DNA of 33,253 bases from Alphaproteobacteria bacterium (GTDB lineage Bacteria; Pseudomonadota; Alphaproteobacteria; Rhizobiales; Hyphomicrobiaceae), in contig JAJRZC010000018.1 of the NCBI GenBank assembly GCA_024275435.1, positions 1-33,253 on the forward strand, in the 5' to 3' direction. Both the position numbers and the translations under genes were made by a program. Shown piece after piece: positions 25,917 to 33,253 of this stretch; the stretch's first letter is position 1; every line of letters begins with the position of its first letter. Below the pieces are notes generated by a model. That model was not told the DNA's origin and made no database searches. It saw only the letters and a list, made by a program, of their open reading frames with translations.

Positions 25917-27479
25917 TTATAGCTTTTGATTAAAGGCGCCGATTTGCGGATGCTTGGCGAGCTGTTCTTCTATGTCCTTGAAGATGGCGTTGCGATTTTC
26001 TTCCGAAGTTGGGCTTTCGACGACGATTACGAGTTCTGGTTTGTTTGAGGAGGCGCGTACCAAACCCCAGGTTCCGTCTTCCAGGACAATGCGCACGCCG
26101 TTTACGGTGATGAGTTCGCGAATGCTTTGCCCAGCGATCTTTTCTCCATCGTCAAAACATTTTTGGTAGTGAGCAATTATTTTGTCGACAACGCCGTATT
26201 TTTCTTCGTCGGCACACTTTGGAGACATGGTGGGCGACTGCCATGTTTTGGGAAGTGCGTTCTTGAGGTCAGCCATGGTTTTATCTGGGTTGCGATCGAG
26301 CATGTCGCAAACCGCCAACGCTGCGATGATACCGTCGTCGTAGCCATAGCCGAGTGGGGGATTGAAGAAGAAGTGACCGGACTTTTCAAATCCGACCAAT
26401 GCCTTGTTTTCAAAACTGTAGCGCTTGATATAAGAGTGGCCGGTTTTCCAGTAGTGGGTGGTTGCGCCGTTCTTGATCAAAACCGGGTCGGTGAGAAACA
26501 GACCGGTGGACTTTACATCTACAACAAACTTTGCATTTTCGAAACGAGCAGAGATGTCGCGCGCCAACATAACACCGACTTTATCTGCGAATATTTCTTC
26601 CCCCTCGTTATCGACGACGCCACAACGGTCGCCGTCACCGTCGAATGCTAGCCCGACATCGGCACCGGTTTCATTTACCTTGGCGGCCATTGCGTGAAGC
26701 ATGGCTAGGTCTTCGGGATTTGGGTTGTGGTTGGGGAAGGAATGGTCGAGGTCTGTGTTTAACGGGATAACTTTACAGCCCACCGCCTCCAAGACCTGCG
26801 GAGCAAAGGCGCCAGCTGTCCCATTTCCGCATGCAACCACAACTTTAATGGGGTTTTTCAGTTTGGGGCGGTTTGAAAGTGCGCCTAAGTAACGATCCGC
26901 CATGTCGGGGACATAGATATATTTTCCGCCATTGGTTGCTTCATAGTCGCCGTCGATGACGATCTTTTTGAGCTGGGACATTTCGTCGGGGCCGAAGGTC
27001 AATGGACGCGACAGGCCCATCTTGATGCCGCACCAACCGTTGTCGTTGTGAGATGCGGTAACCATTGCGACGCCTTCGACTTCAAGTTCGAACTGGGCGA
27101 AGTAGGCCATGGGTGAGAGCGCCAGGCCGATGTCGTGAACCTCGAAGCCACCGGCGATCAAGCCATTGATGAGTGCCTGTTTGACAGAGCCTGAATACCA
27201 TCTGTAATCGTGTCCCACGACAATGCGTTTCGCAACACCGCGGCTATCAAAGACCTTGGCCATCCCCATGCCAACGGCGTTCAATCCCATCAAGTTGATT
27301 TCTTCAGGAAATAACCAACGTGCGTCGTACTCGCGAAAACCTGTTGGTTTCACTTGCGGCAATCGTTCAAATTCTGCGGTGTTTGGTTTTAGGTCGGCGC
27401 GTGGTTTGGGAAGCATGATTTGTCCGTTAGAATTGTTGAATTCAAATTCGATGGGGCGAGGTTTTGAAGCCACGTTCAC
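25917..27479 (-). CDS. Phosphomannomutase/phosphoglucomutase
   Basis: 520 residues, alpha-D-phosphohexomutase superfamily. It interconverts mannose-6-P/mannose-1-P or glucose-6-P/glucose-1-P for surface polysaccharide and glycan precursors. The active-site serine is Ser143 in VTASHNDNGWCGIKMG. The magnesium loop DGDGDR starts at Asp280 in GLAFDGDGDRCGVVD. The sugar-binding loop GFEKSGHFFF and the phosphate-binding VRASSNKPELVIVVES are present. The start is a GTG at 27479; no in-frame ATG lies near, and the first 20 or so residues are poorly conserved-looking. Sugar specificity cannot be read from this. It is convergent with dusA. Confidence 0.93.
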   Translation of the reverse strand: MNVASKPRPIEFEFNNSNGQIMLPKPRADLKPNTAEFERLPQVKPTGFREYDARWLFPEEINLMGLNAVGMGMAKVFDSRGVAKRIVVGHDYRWYSGSVKQALINGLIAGGFEVHDIGLALSPMAYFAQFELEVEGVAMVTASHNDNGWCGIKMGLSRPLTFGPDEMSQLKKIVIDGDYEATNGGKYIYVPDMADRYLGALSNRPKLKNPIKVVVACGNGTAGAFAPQVLEAVGCKVIPLNTDLDHSFPNHNPNPEDLAMLHAMAAKVNETGADVGLAFDGDGDRCGVVDNEGEEIFADKVGVMLARDISARFENAKFVVDVKSTGLFLTDPVLIKNGATTHYWKTGHSYIKRYSFENKALVGFEKSGHFFFNPPLGYGYDDGIIAALAVCDMLDRNPDKTMADLKNALPKTWQSPTMSPKCADEEKYGVVDKIIAHYQKCFDDGEKIAGQSIRELITVNGVRIVLEDGTWGLVRASSNKPELVIVVESPTSEENRNAIFKDIEEQLAKHPQIGAFNQKL

Positions 27480-27638
27480 ACATTGTATTGTGTTTGGACT
27501 ATTGTTTGAGGTGTTGCAGACTAGTGATGAAGTCTGTGACTAAGACATGACGAGCATTGTTTTGCTGGATTGAAGGAGTTTCGAATAACTGGAAGGATTT
27601 ATAGTACATTTTGGATGCGTGAATTCAGGATTTTTTTC

Positions 27639-28214
27639 TCATTTTTGCAAAATCAGGTCGCCTTGGCGCATTTCCACACGAGCAAGACGACCCAAAAAAG
27701 ACATTCCCAGAAGTGTGACATGAAGGGCTCCGGGTTCAGATACGGAAGCGCGAATGTTGCGAAGTGTAATATCGCCGATGCGAATGCTTCGGATTGTTAC
27801 GGGGGCTGAGCGGGCAATGCCATTGGCTGTTCGTGAGCGGGCTGTGAAATCGGACCTTGACAGGTAAATACCGGCGCGACGGGCGTCTTCATAGGTCAGA
27901 GCCACAAGGGTTGCACCCGTATCGACAAGAACGTTTATGCGTTGATTGTTGATTTTTGCAACAGTGCTGTAGTGCCCCCCACGGCCTCGACGTATTTTTA
28001 CCTGTCCGTAGGATTGAGGTTGGCTGCTTTCGGTATTTCGTTGATGTTTGAGTGTCGCCTTATCTTCGAACTGCTCAGAATGGTTGGGAAGGTCCAGATA
28101 TGCGCTGGTAAATGCTCTGATATCTTCGAAATGCATAATTGCAAAGGCTGCTGCAATGGTCAGAAATACCCATGAGAAGGCGTCTATGAGCAGGTTTTTT
28201 GTACCAATTGACAT
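27639..28214 (-). CDS. Membrane-anchored retropepsin-like aspartic protease (TIGR02281 type), copy 1
   Basis: 191 residues. One N-terminal membrane helix (AFSWVFLTIAAAFAIMHF) is followed by a polar linker and a single retropepsin-like domain. The active Asp98 lies in INVLVDTGATLVALTYEDARRAGI, and VTIRSIRIGDITLRNI and LLGMSFLGRLARVEMRQGDL complete the fold. Clan AA enzymes of this size work as homodimers because each chain gives one aspartate. The catalytic domain is most likely periplasmic. ATG 28214 lies 57 bases after the end of its upstream paralogue. The substrate is unknown. Confidence 0.88.
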   Translation of the reverse strand: MSIGTKNLLIDAFSWVFLTIAAAFAIMHFEDIRAFTSAYLDLPNHSEQFEDKATLKHQRNTESSQPQSYGQVKIRRGRGGHYSTVAKINNQRINVLVDTGATLVALTYEDARRAGIYLSRSDFTARSRTANGIARSAPVTIRSIRIGDITLRNIRASVSEPGALHVTLLGMSFLGRLARVEMRQGDLILQK

Positions 28215-28271
28215 TTATGCGTGGCCCGACACAAGTGGTTTGTCGTTTGACTTGGGCCGGATGCTGAGGGG

Positions 28272-28976
28272 CTACTGGCGCAGAGTCAAAAATTCTCCAG
28301 AGAACTCATAAGAGCGCAAACGTCTTAAAAAACTCATACCCAGCAAGTTTTCATTAAGATTTCCGGGCTTGGCAACCAACGCGTCGACATCTTCAAGATG
28401 AATGGGGCCGATGGAAAGGGATTTAAGGCGTATAGGTGCGGTATAGGTGGTTCCATTGGCTGTCTGAACGGCGATGGTGTAGGAGAGGTTTTTGGTGTCG
28501 ATGCCGACGCGGGCAGCGTCAGCTGGTTTGAGGACCACTGTGCTTGCCCCGGTGTCAACCAGGAAAGAGACGGCAACGCCGTCGATGGTTCCGCGCGCGG
28601 TGAAGTGGTCGTCGGAGCGCCGCCGGATTTTAATTGCGATAGGACCGCTGTTATCGTTTGAGACCCTTATGCCTTGGCCGGGTGGCGCGAGTTCGGCTGT
28701 CACGCGGTTGGTGATGAACTGGATATCTTCGCGAAAGCTGTAGCCGATAATGAGGGCGAGGCCGATAGCGAGCCAAATTCCCAAATCCCGGATGCTTTTT
28801 TTCATGCGGCCTTGATTGCCGCTCATCAAAAGAAGTGCATAAAGGCTCATAATGACGCCGGCTGCTATCAGCCCCCATCTGTCCCAGCCGCCTGTCACCA
28901 TCGTGCTGTCCATGCCGGTCAACAGATAGAAAAGTGCTGTAAATGCGGCTAGTAAAATCAAGAGCCAAACCAGCAT
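28272..28976 (-). CDS. Membrane-anchored retropepsin-like aspartic protease (TIGR02281 type), copy 2
   Basis: 234 residues. Three predicted membrane helices come first: LVWLLILLAAFTALFYLL, LIAAGVIMSLYALLLM and LGIWLAIGLALIIGYSF. A retropepsin-like domain follows with Asp141 in VSFLVDTGASTVVLKPADAARVGI, and LLGMSFLRRLRSYEFSGEFLTLRQ at the C-terminus. It shares the domain layout of copy 1 but has two more helices, so it is a diverged tandem paralogue. ATG 28976 is one base after the DUF1289 stop, so the two are probably co-translated. A heterodimer with copy 1 is conceivable, because each chain supplies one catalytic Asp; that is speculation. Confidence 0.88.
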   Translation of the reverse strand: MLVWLLILLAAFTALFYLLTGMDSTMVTGGWDRWGLIAAGVIMSLYALLLMSGNQGRMKKSIRDLGIWLAIGLALIIGYSFREDIQFITNRVTAELAPPGQGIRVSNDNSGPIAIKIRRRSDDHFTARGTIDGVAVSFLVDTGASTVVLKPADAARVGIDTKNLSYTIAVQTANGTTYTAPIRLKSLSIGPIHLEDVDALVAKPGNLNENLLGMSFLRRLRSYEFSGEFLTLRQ

Positions 28977-28977
28977 G

Positions 28978-29163
28978 TTATTCTTCCATCTGTGATTGCT
29001 TGGAATTCAAGCGTTTGCGTTTTTGGAGTGCGTGCATGATATGGGATCGTTTGGCGGGTGTTAGGGTTGCCCAACTGGCGATTTCATCGATGGTTCTCAG
29101 GCAGCCTTGGCATTGTCGTGTTTCCTGGTCGATTTTGCAAATACCTGTGCATGGGGTTTCCAT
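28978..29163 (-). CDS. DUF1289 small cysteine-cluster protein
   Basis: 61 residues. The N-terminus has the DUF1289 pattern PCTGICKID...CQGC, with Cys5, Cys9, Cys18 and Cys21, then LRTIDEIASWATLTPAKR. Four cysteines at this spacing probably bind a metal such as zinc or an iron-sulfur centre. The C-terminal tail is basic and polar. The function of the family is not established. It is first in a tight group with the two retropepsin-like proteases on the minus strand. ATG 29163 is the only sensible start. The call is good despite the short length, because the cysteine pattern and ending are distinctive. Confidence 0.88.
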   Translation of the reverse strand: METPCTGICKIDQETRQCQGCLRTIDEIASWATLTPAKRSHIMHALQKRKRLNSKQSQMEE

Positions 29164-29429
29164 TTAGGATCCTTGTCAGTTGGCAGAACTTGCCGTCATT
29201 TATGTTGGGGTATTTGTCTTCTCTTACAAGATGCTTTGAGAATGTGTCTGTGCGTTTAGGAGGCTGGCTGAGGGGAACAATGCTGTTTATTTCCAGGGGA
29301 GTGCCTTGCGAGGTTAAGATATCAGACTTATGGAGCTGATGTCTTCCCGGCTGTTTTTTTTGCCTTGCGATCTGACCCGCCCTTTTCGATGACAAATTGC
29401 GCGGTGGTGCTTAGATCGGGCTAGGTGGG
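29164..29429. other. Intergenic region between DUF1289 and the multi-helix kinase
   Basis: 266 bases with no gene I can support. It must contain the promoter of the DUF1289/protease group and the 3' end of the kinase transcript, both on the minus strand. A run of eight T lies near 29353-29360 on the plus strand, but no good hairpin precedes it. Confidence 0.5.
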
Positions 29430-30974
29430 CTAGTGTGTTGAAACGCGATGGCGTTCGGCTCCTAAAGTTTGCAAAGGAGGAAGGGAGACAAGAACCCGAG
29501 CTTTGGGGAAAGCGACGATTGCCTCTGTTCCTTTGCGTAACTCCGAACGCAATTCAAAGGTCCCGCCGTGTAATTCCACGAGGCTTTTTACGATGGGTAA
29601 GCCTAGGCCCGTTCCACCTTCTGCATTTTCGTGGGCCAGAGAACCCTGGCCGAAGGCCTGCAGGACTTTCGAAATTTCATCTTTGGGTATGCCAGGCCCT
29701 GTATCGCGAATGGAAAGAATTTGACCTCCATCACTTGTGGCTGAAACAGTGATAAGTATCCGGCCGTTTTTAGGTGTGAACTTCAAAGCATTGGATAGGA
29801 GATTGAGACACATTTGCCGGCAGGCACGCTCATCAGCCCATATTTGGGGTAGGTTCATGTCGAAGTCTTCGACCACTTCCAGACCTTTGCTTTTTGCTCG
29901 CAACTTGAGAAGTCTGCGGCAATCATCGGCGATATCGGCCAAGTGCAAGGGCTCTTCCTGAAGCTCGTAACTTTCAGCTTCGATACGGGAAAGATCAAGA
30001 ATTTCGTTGATGAGTTTAAGAAGGTGGGTTCCGCTTTCGTGGATGTTTTCAGTGTATTCCTTGTAGGTTTTATTGGGCATCTTACCCAGGATTTCCGTTT
30101 TCATAACTTCGGAAAATCCCATGATGGCATTCAAGGGTGTGCGCAGTTCATGGCTCATGGTTGCAAGGAAGCGCGACTTCGCATCATTGGCCGCTTCGGC
30201 GCGTGCACGGGCGGAATCAGCTATTGACTTTTGTTCTTCCAGTTCGGCGATGAGGTCGTCTTTTTGGGCGCGGTATTCGCACATGGCTAATGCCGTGGCG
30301 TTTATTCCGCAAGCCAGGACAAAGAAGTAGATATGGACCCCGACTGCCATGGCAGCCAATGCCATGGAGAATGGATCTCCATAGACAACTAGGCGGATTA
30401 CGACTGCCAGTGTCACAGGGATCGTGCCGGCGTGCAGTATGGGAATGACGGAAGAAGCAAACATCATGCGGATCGCCAGGATGACGATCAATGTTGCAAA
30501 TAAGAATACCTGCGATGAGAACACGAAATTTTCGACGTTTATGGTATCGCCTGACATTCCCACCAGAGCAAAGCCTGCCCAAGTGACCCCGTTTAAGGAT
30601 TCAGCCAAAATGAATCTACGGCGCCAGGTCTTTATGTCGTTCTTTGAATTGGGTGAAGCTAGAAAACGTCGCGCCTGTTCGAGCAGTAAGACCTTGGAGG
30701 CAATGACCATCAATAGCCAAAGAATGGCTTCCCAAGCTGGAGCCCAAAACAGTGAAGCCAGAGAAAAGATAATTGATAAAGCCGGCATGGTGAATGCTGC
30801 GCCCATTTCATTGCGCGCAAACATGGTCAGTAATTCATGCTCGAATTCGGGTTTAATCTGAGTTCCATTGATGAGCTTTTCGCGCGCGTCCTTTATCTCT
30901 TGCGACGTCCGTTTGCGCTGGGCCTGTTGGGTCCGGCGGCGGGTGATTTCATCTGTTCTCGCGCTTTTATCCAT
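29430..30974 (-). CDS. Multi-helix sensor histidine kinase of the DivJ/PleC type
   Basis: 514 residues. A basic cytoplasmic N-terminus of about 55 residues is followed by about six membrane helices (roughly 60-235), a coiled coil with AELEEQKSIADSARARAEAAND, and a kinase core. His275 lies in TMSHELRTPLNAIMGFSEVM, and EILGKMPNKTYKEYTENIHESG resembles the DivJ/PleC/PdhS dimerisation helix. The ATPase is intact: NLLSNALKFT, DTGPGI and GTGLGLPIVK. DivJ/PleC kinases act on the single-domain regulator DivK to control division and polarity in alphaproteobacteria. The lack of a PAS domain and the helical N-terminus recall DivJ, but I cannot tell the paralogues apart, so no symbol is given. It starts at ATG 30974 with GGAA close by. 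Confidence 0.9.
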   Translation of the reverse strand: MDKSARTDEITRRRTQQAQRKRTSQEIKDAREKLINGTQIKPEFEHELLTMFARNEMGAAFTMPALSIIFSLASLFWAPAWEAILWLLMVIASKVLLLEQARRFLASPNSKNDIKTWRRRFILAESLNGVTWAGFALVGMSGDTINVENFVFSSQVFLFATLIVILAIRMMFASSVIPILHAGTIPVTLAVVIRLVVYGDPFSMALAAMAVGVHIYFFVLACGINATALAMCEYRAQKDDLIAELEEQKSIADSARARAEAANDAKSRFLATMSHELRTPLNAIMGFSEVMKTEILGKMPNKTYKEYTENIHESGTHLLKLINEILDLSRIEAESYELQEEPLHLADIADDCRRLLKLRAKSKGLEVVEDFDMNLPQIWADERACRQMCLNLLSNALKFTPKNGRILITVSATSDGGQILSIRDTGPGIPKDEISKVLQAFGQGSLAHENAEGGTGLGLPIVKSLVELHGGTFELRSELRKGTEAIVAFPKARVLVSLPPLQTLGAERHRVSTH

Positions 30975-31294
30975 AGTTTCCGGTACACTTAATGGTTCTT
31001 TCTGACCACTTGCAGTTGTTTGTTGGTTCTAGAAATCAAATTCATTGCTGACGCATGAGTCGTTTCAGAGTCCTAAAATCGTGGTAAATGGCTAACTTTG
31101 TGTTTACTTGATGCGAATACCGAGTGGGTTTCTGAAAGCTTAATGGGTCGTAGAGGCAAGTTATCGCGGTTGCTGCACGATATGGGGACCGGAAAAGGTC
31201 GATATTTCGGGCCTCAGTTCCCTGCGGAACAGTTGGAAATAAACTTAGGGTTTAGTTAGTTAAGATTCAGGGGAACGGATTTTAGGGGCGTGCA
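30975..31294. other. Divergent intergenic region between the kinase and the MBL hydrolase
   Basis: 320 bases without a supported gene. A 5-bp hairpin with a four-base loop (GTTCC 31217-31221, GGAAC 31226-31230) and a GATTC methylation site (31263-31267) lie toward the hydrolase. AGGGG near 31284-31288 is its ribosome site. Promoters for both flanking genes must be here, but none matches consensus well. Confidence 0.5.
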
Positions 31295-32038
31295 ATGAAA
31301 GTAACGACCGTTGGTTCGGGGGATGCATTTGGATCGGGTGGGCGACTGCAGGCATGTTTTCATGTTGCAGTAAATGATGGAGCGTTTCTCATTGATTGCG
31401 GCGTTACGTCTTTAATTGGCTTTAATAAATTGGGTCTTGACCCTAATTGTGTGTCTACAATCTTTATCTCCCATCTTCACGGTGATCATTTTGGTGGTCT
31501 TATCTGGTGGGTTCTTCATGCGCGTCACGTAGCGAAAAGAACCTCTTCTTTGGTTGTTTTGGGGCCTGAAGGTATCGAGGAGAGATATAAAAGGGCTTCT
31601 GAGGCTCTCTATCCTGGTTCGCTTGATAAAAAGCCTGAATTTGAGCTTGTGTTTCGAGAATACAATGAGACGTGTTCGGAGCTGATTTCCGGGGTGAGGG
31701 TTAGTGTCATGCCGGTCTGCCATCCTTCGGGAGGAAGATCTTATGCATTGCGTTTGGAGGTGGGTGACAAGGTCATTTCCTATTCAGGTGATACAGAATG
31801 GGTTGATGGTCTTGTAAAAATTTCCGATGGGTCGGACTTGTTTATCTGCGAATGTTTCGGATTTGAGGAGCAGATCCAATATCATTTGAACTGGGCGACG
31901 TTGGTTTCAAAGCTGCCAATTCTAATTTCACGTCGAATTTTACTCACCCATATGGGCGCACAGATGCTTGAACATGCCTCGCAGATCAAAGATCCGCGTG
32001 TGCTCATTGCTGAAGATGGTCGAGAGATCGTCGTATAG
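31295..32038 (+). CDS. Metallo-beta-lactamase-fold hydrolase (RNase Z-like subgroup)
   Basis: 247 residues. It begins with VTTVGSGDAFGSGGR, as in RNase Z/arylsulfatase-type MBL enzymes. The metal-binding motif HLHGDH is complete at residues 60-65, and later ligands are probably His in VCHPSGGRSYAL, Asp in SYSGDTEW and His in ILLTHMG. Length and missing flexible arm argue against a true tRNA 3' processing RNase Z; it is likely a phosphodiesterase or another hydrolase of unknown substrate. ATG 31295 follows AGGGGCG. It is the first of two plus-strand genes, 135 bases before the Lrp-type regulator. I see no evidence of a specific pathway. Confidence 0.85.
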   Translation: MKVTTVGSGDAFGSGGRLQACFHVAVNDGAFLIDCGVTSLIGFNKLGLDPNCVSTIFISHLHGDHFGGLIWWVLHARHVAKRTSSLVVLGPEGIEERYKRASEALYPGSLDKKPEFELVFREYNETCSELISGVRVSVMPVCHPSGGRSYALRLEVGDKVISYSGDTEWVDGLVKISDGSDLFICECFGFEEQIQYHLNWATLVSKLPILISRRILLTHMGAQMLEHASQIKDPRVLIAEDGREIVV

Positions 32039-32173
32039 TCAGTGGTGTGATTTTTATTTGGGCCGTGTGCTCGCGAAAAAAAATTGCTGCATTTCAACTG
32101 TAGGTCGTGTTAAGTTGGGAAGAAATTTCAATTTTCCTGATTTGGGGCGATTGATATTATCAAAGGTGTTGAA

Positions 32174-32683
32174 ATGCTGGATGAAATGGATGTCAAGATT
32201 TTGCACATCCTGCAAGAAGACTGTACGCGATCTGTCGCTGATATCGGCAAAGAGGTGGGGCTTTCGACGACCCCATGTTGGCGACGTATTCAAAAGCTTG
32301 AGGAAGCAGGTGTCGTGCAACGTCGTGTTGCTGTCTTGGACCCTAATCTGGTCAATGCGGGCGTAACTGTATTTGTGCAGATTAAGACAGATAAGCATAG
32401 CCTCTCTTGGCTGGAAAAGTTTCACGAGGCCGTTGAGGACTTTCCTGAGGTGGTTGAGTTTTATCGTATGTCCGGCGAGATTGATTATCTGTTACGGGTC
32501 GTTGTTCCTGATATCGATGCTTATGATGGGTTTTACAAACGGCTTATTGCACGCATCGAGGTTGCCAAAGTATCGTCGGCTTTTGCCATGGAACAGATCA
32601 AGTGTACGACGAAACTACCGCTCGATTTTATTCACGTGGGTACAAATTCAAATAAGCCCAAGCTCGAAAATGAGGCTCTTTGA
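32174..32683 (+). CDS. Lrp/AsnC-family transcriptional regulator
   Basis: 169 residues. The N-terminal winged helix-turn-helix has RSVADIGKEVGLSTTPCWRRIQKL, the family signature, preceded by LDEMDVKILHILQEDC. A C-terminal ligand-binding RAM domain follows, with VVEFYRMSGEIDYLLRVVVPDIDAY and a final TTKLPL. Such proteins form octamers and respond to amino acids, often acting on a neighbouring catabolic or transport gene. The neighbour here is a convergent 3-hydroxyisobutyrate dehydrogenase-family gene, part of valine breakdown in many bacteria, but being convergent it is not an obvious target. ATG 32174 has AAAGGTG upstream at good spacing. The family call is secure. Confidence 0.94.
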   Translation: MLDEMDVKILHILQEDCTRSVADIGKEVGLSTTPCWRRIQKLEEAGVVQRRVAVLDPNLVNAGVTVFVQIKTDKHSLSWLEKFHEAVEDFPEVVEFYRMSGEIDYLLRVVVPDIDAYDGFYKRLIARIEVAKVSSAFAMEQIKCTTKLPLDFIHVGTNSNKPKLENEAL

Positions 32684-32761
32684 AACACGAGCACGGCCGT
32701 GTCGGGCGTGTGATTGGTGTTGGAGATCCTTGTTGGCATGAGCAGTTGCTTGCTGGATACC

Positions 32762-33253
32762 TCACTGTTTCTTTGCGTTAAGGCGTGCAATGAGACTGGA
32801 CGTATCCCATCTGTTGCCACCCATTTTCTGGACGTCTTCATAGTATTGATCAACAATCTTCGTGATGGGAAGGTTTGCGCCGTTTGCGCGTGCTTCTTCA
32901 ATGCAGATGCCCAGGTCTTTGCGCATCAGATCGACGGCGAAACCAAAATCGAATTGGTTGTTGGCCATTGTCTGCCATCGATTTTCCATTTGCCAGGATT
33001 GGGCTGCGCCTTTCGAGATTGTCGTCATAACGGCTTGAATGTCGATGTTGGCAGCCTGTGCGAAGTGAATGCCTTCCGACAAGGCTTGCACAAGTCCTGC
33101 GACGCAGATTTGGTTGACCATTTTTGTCAGTTGTCCGGCGCCTGATGGGCCGATAAGTGTTACCTGCTGGGCATAGCAGTCGATTATCGGTTTGGCCTTT
33201 TTGAATGCGGATTCGTCTCCTCCGCACATGACCGTCAGGGTTCCATTTTGTGC
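32762..33253 (-). CDS. 3-hydroxyisobutyrate dehydrogenase-family NAD(P)-dependent oxidoreductase, N-terminus outside window
   Basis: About 163 residues of the C-terminal part. The frame continues past the first visible ATG (33229) to the window edge, with AQNGTLTV preceding it, so the gene is cut. The middle carries the family segment GPSGAGQLTKMVNQ, which holds the catalytic Lys, followed by the all-alpha domain with LVQALSEGIHFAQAANID and FDFGFAVDLMRKDLGICIEEA. The Rossmann NAD-binding half is missing here. Substrates of the family include 3-hydroxyisobutyrate, tartronate semialdehyde and other beta-hydroxyacids, and they cannot be told apart from this part. It is convergent with the Lrp-type regulator. 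Confidence 0.92.
   Translation of the reverse strand, partial: AQNGTLTVMCGGDESAFKKAKPIIDCYAQQVTLIGPSGAGQLTKMVNQICVAGLVQALSEGIHFAQAANIDIQAVMTTISKGAAQSWQMENRWQTMANNQFDFGFAVDLMRKDLGICIEEARANGANLPITKIVDQYYEDVQKMGGNRWDTSSLIARLNAKKQ

Noticed and set aside
26127-26651. Plus-strand frame of 174 residues opposite the phosphomutase
   Set aside because: The minus-strand gene has all its catalytic motifs over the same bases; the antisense frame shows no family resemblance.
31226-31252. GGAAC ... GTT resembling an EcfG general-stress promoter before the MBL hydrolase
   Set aside because: The gap between GGAAC and GTT is 19 bases, one longer than the usual range, and the base before GTT is G where C is expected.
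32691-32700. GC-rich palindrome CACGGCCGTG-like sequence after the Lrp-type gene
   Set aside because: The self-complementary core is about ten bases with no loop and no T-run, so it is not a convincing terminator.

Overview
This window looks like chromosomal DNA of an alphaproteobacterium, most likely of the Rhizobiales/Hyphomicrobiales type. The main reason is the gene order ccmI-ccmE-ccmF-ccmH (cycHJKL) - degP - response regulator - histidine kinase - glnE, a known rhizobial arrangement. A FeuP/FeuQ-like two-component pair, a DivJ/PleC-type kinase, TIGR02281-type aspartic proteases and a DUF1289 protein fit the same group. GTG and TTG starts are common. No rRNA, tRNA, CRISPR array or insertion sequence was seen.

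Layout. 1-1856 (minus): class A penicillin-binding protein, cut by the window edge. 2041-2481: YcgN-like cysteine-cluster protein. 2629-5259: a phage or gene-transfer-agent (GTA) relic with a near-consensus sigma70 promoter, a TerS-like gene, a large terminase that ends inside its nuclease domain, and a GH108 endolysin joined in frame to a holin-like membrane tail. 5494-8070: small secreted PepSY-like protein followed by overlapping feuP- and feuQ-like genes. 8269-8739: glycine-zipper lipoprotein. 8833-13193: cytochrome c maturation genes ccmI, ccmE, ccmF and ccmH. 13381-14970: DegP-type protease, followed by a good intrinsic terminator. 15201-17403: OmpR-family regulator and overlapping sensor kinase. 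17522-20512: glnE.

The second half has more minus-strand genes: a degenerate membrane histidine kinase convergent with glnE, aminopeptidase N, phosphomannomutase/phosphoglucomutase, two tandem membrane-anchored retropepsin-like proteases with DUF1289, and a six-helix DivJ/PleC-type kinase. Interleaved on the plus strand are dusA, a metallo-beta-lactamase-fold hydrolase and an Lrp/AsnC regulator. The window ends inside a 3-hydroxyisobutyrate dehydrogenase-family gene on the minus strand.

Most of the window is envelope and respiratory maintenance with signalling: peptidoglycan synthesis, periplasmic proteolysis, haem attachment and four histidine kinases, one of them apparently without a working ATPase. 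The least ordinary part is 2.6-5.3 kb, where packaging and lysis genes survive but the structural genes expected between them are missing. Other points worth a second look are an in-frame internal start inside the lysis gene, a perfect 14-bp inverted repeat across the dusA stop codon, an orphan terminator-like hairpin upstream of dusA, and the tandem membrane retropepsins.
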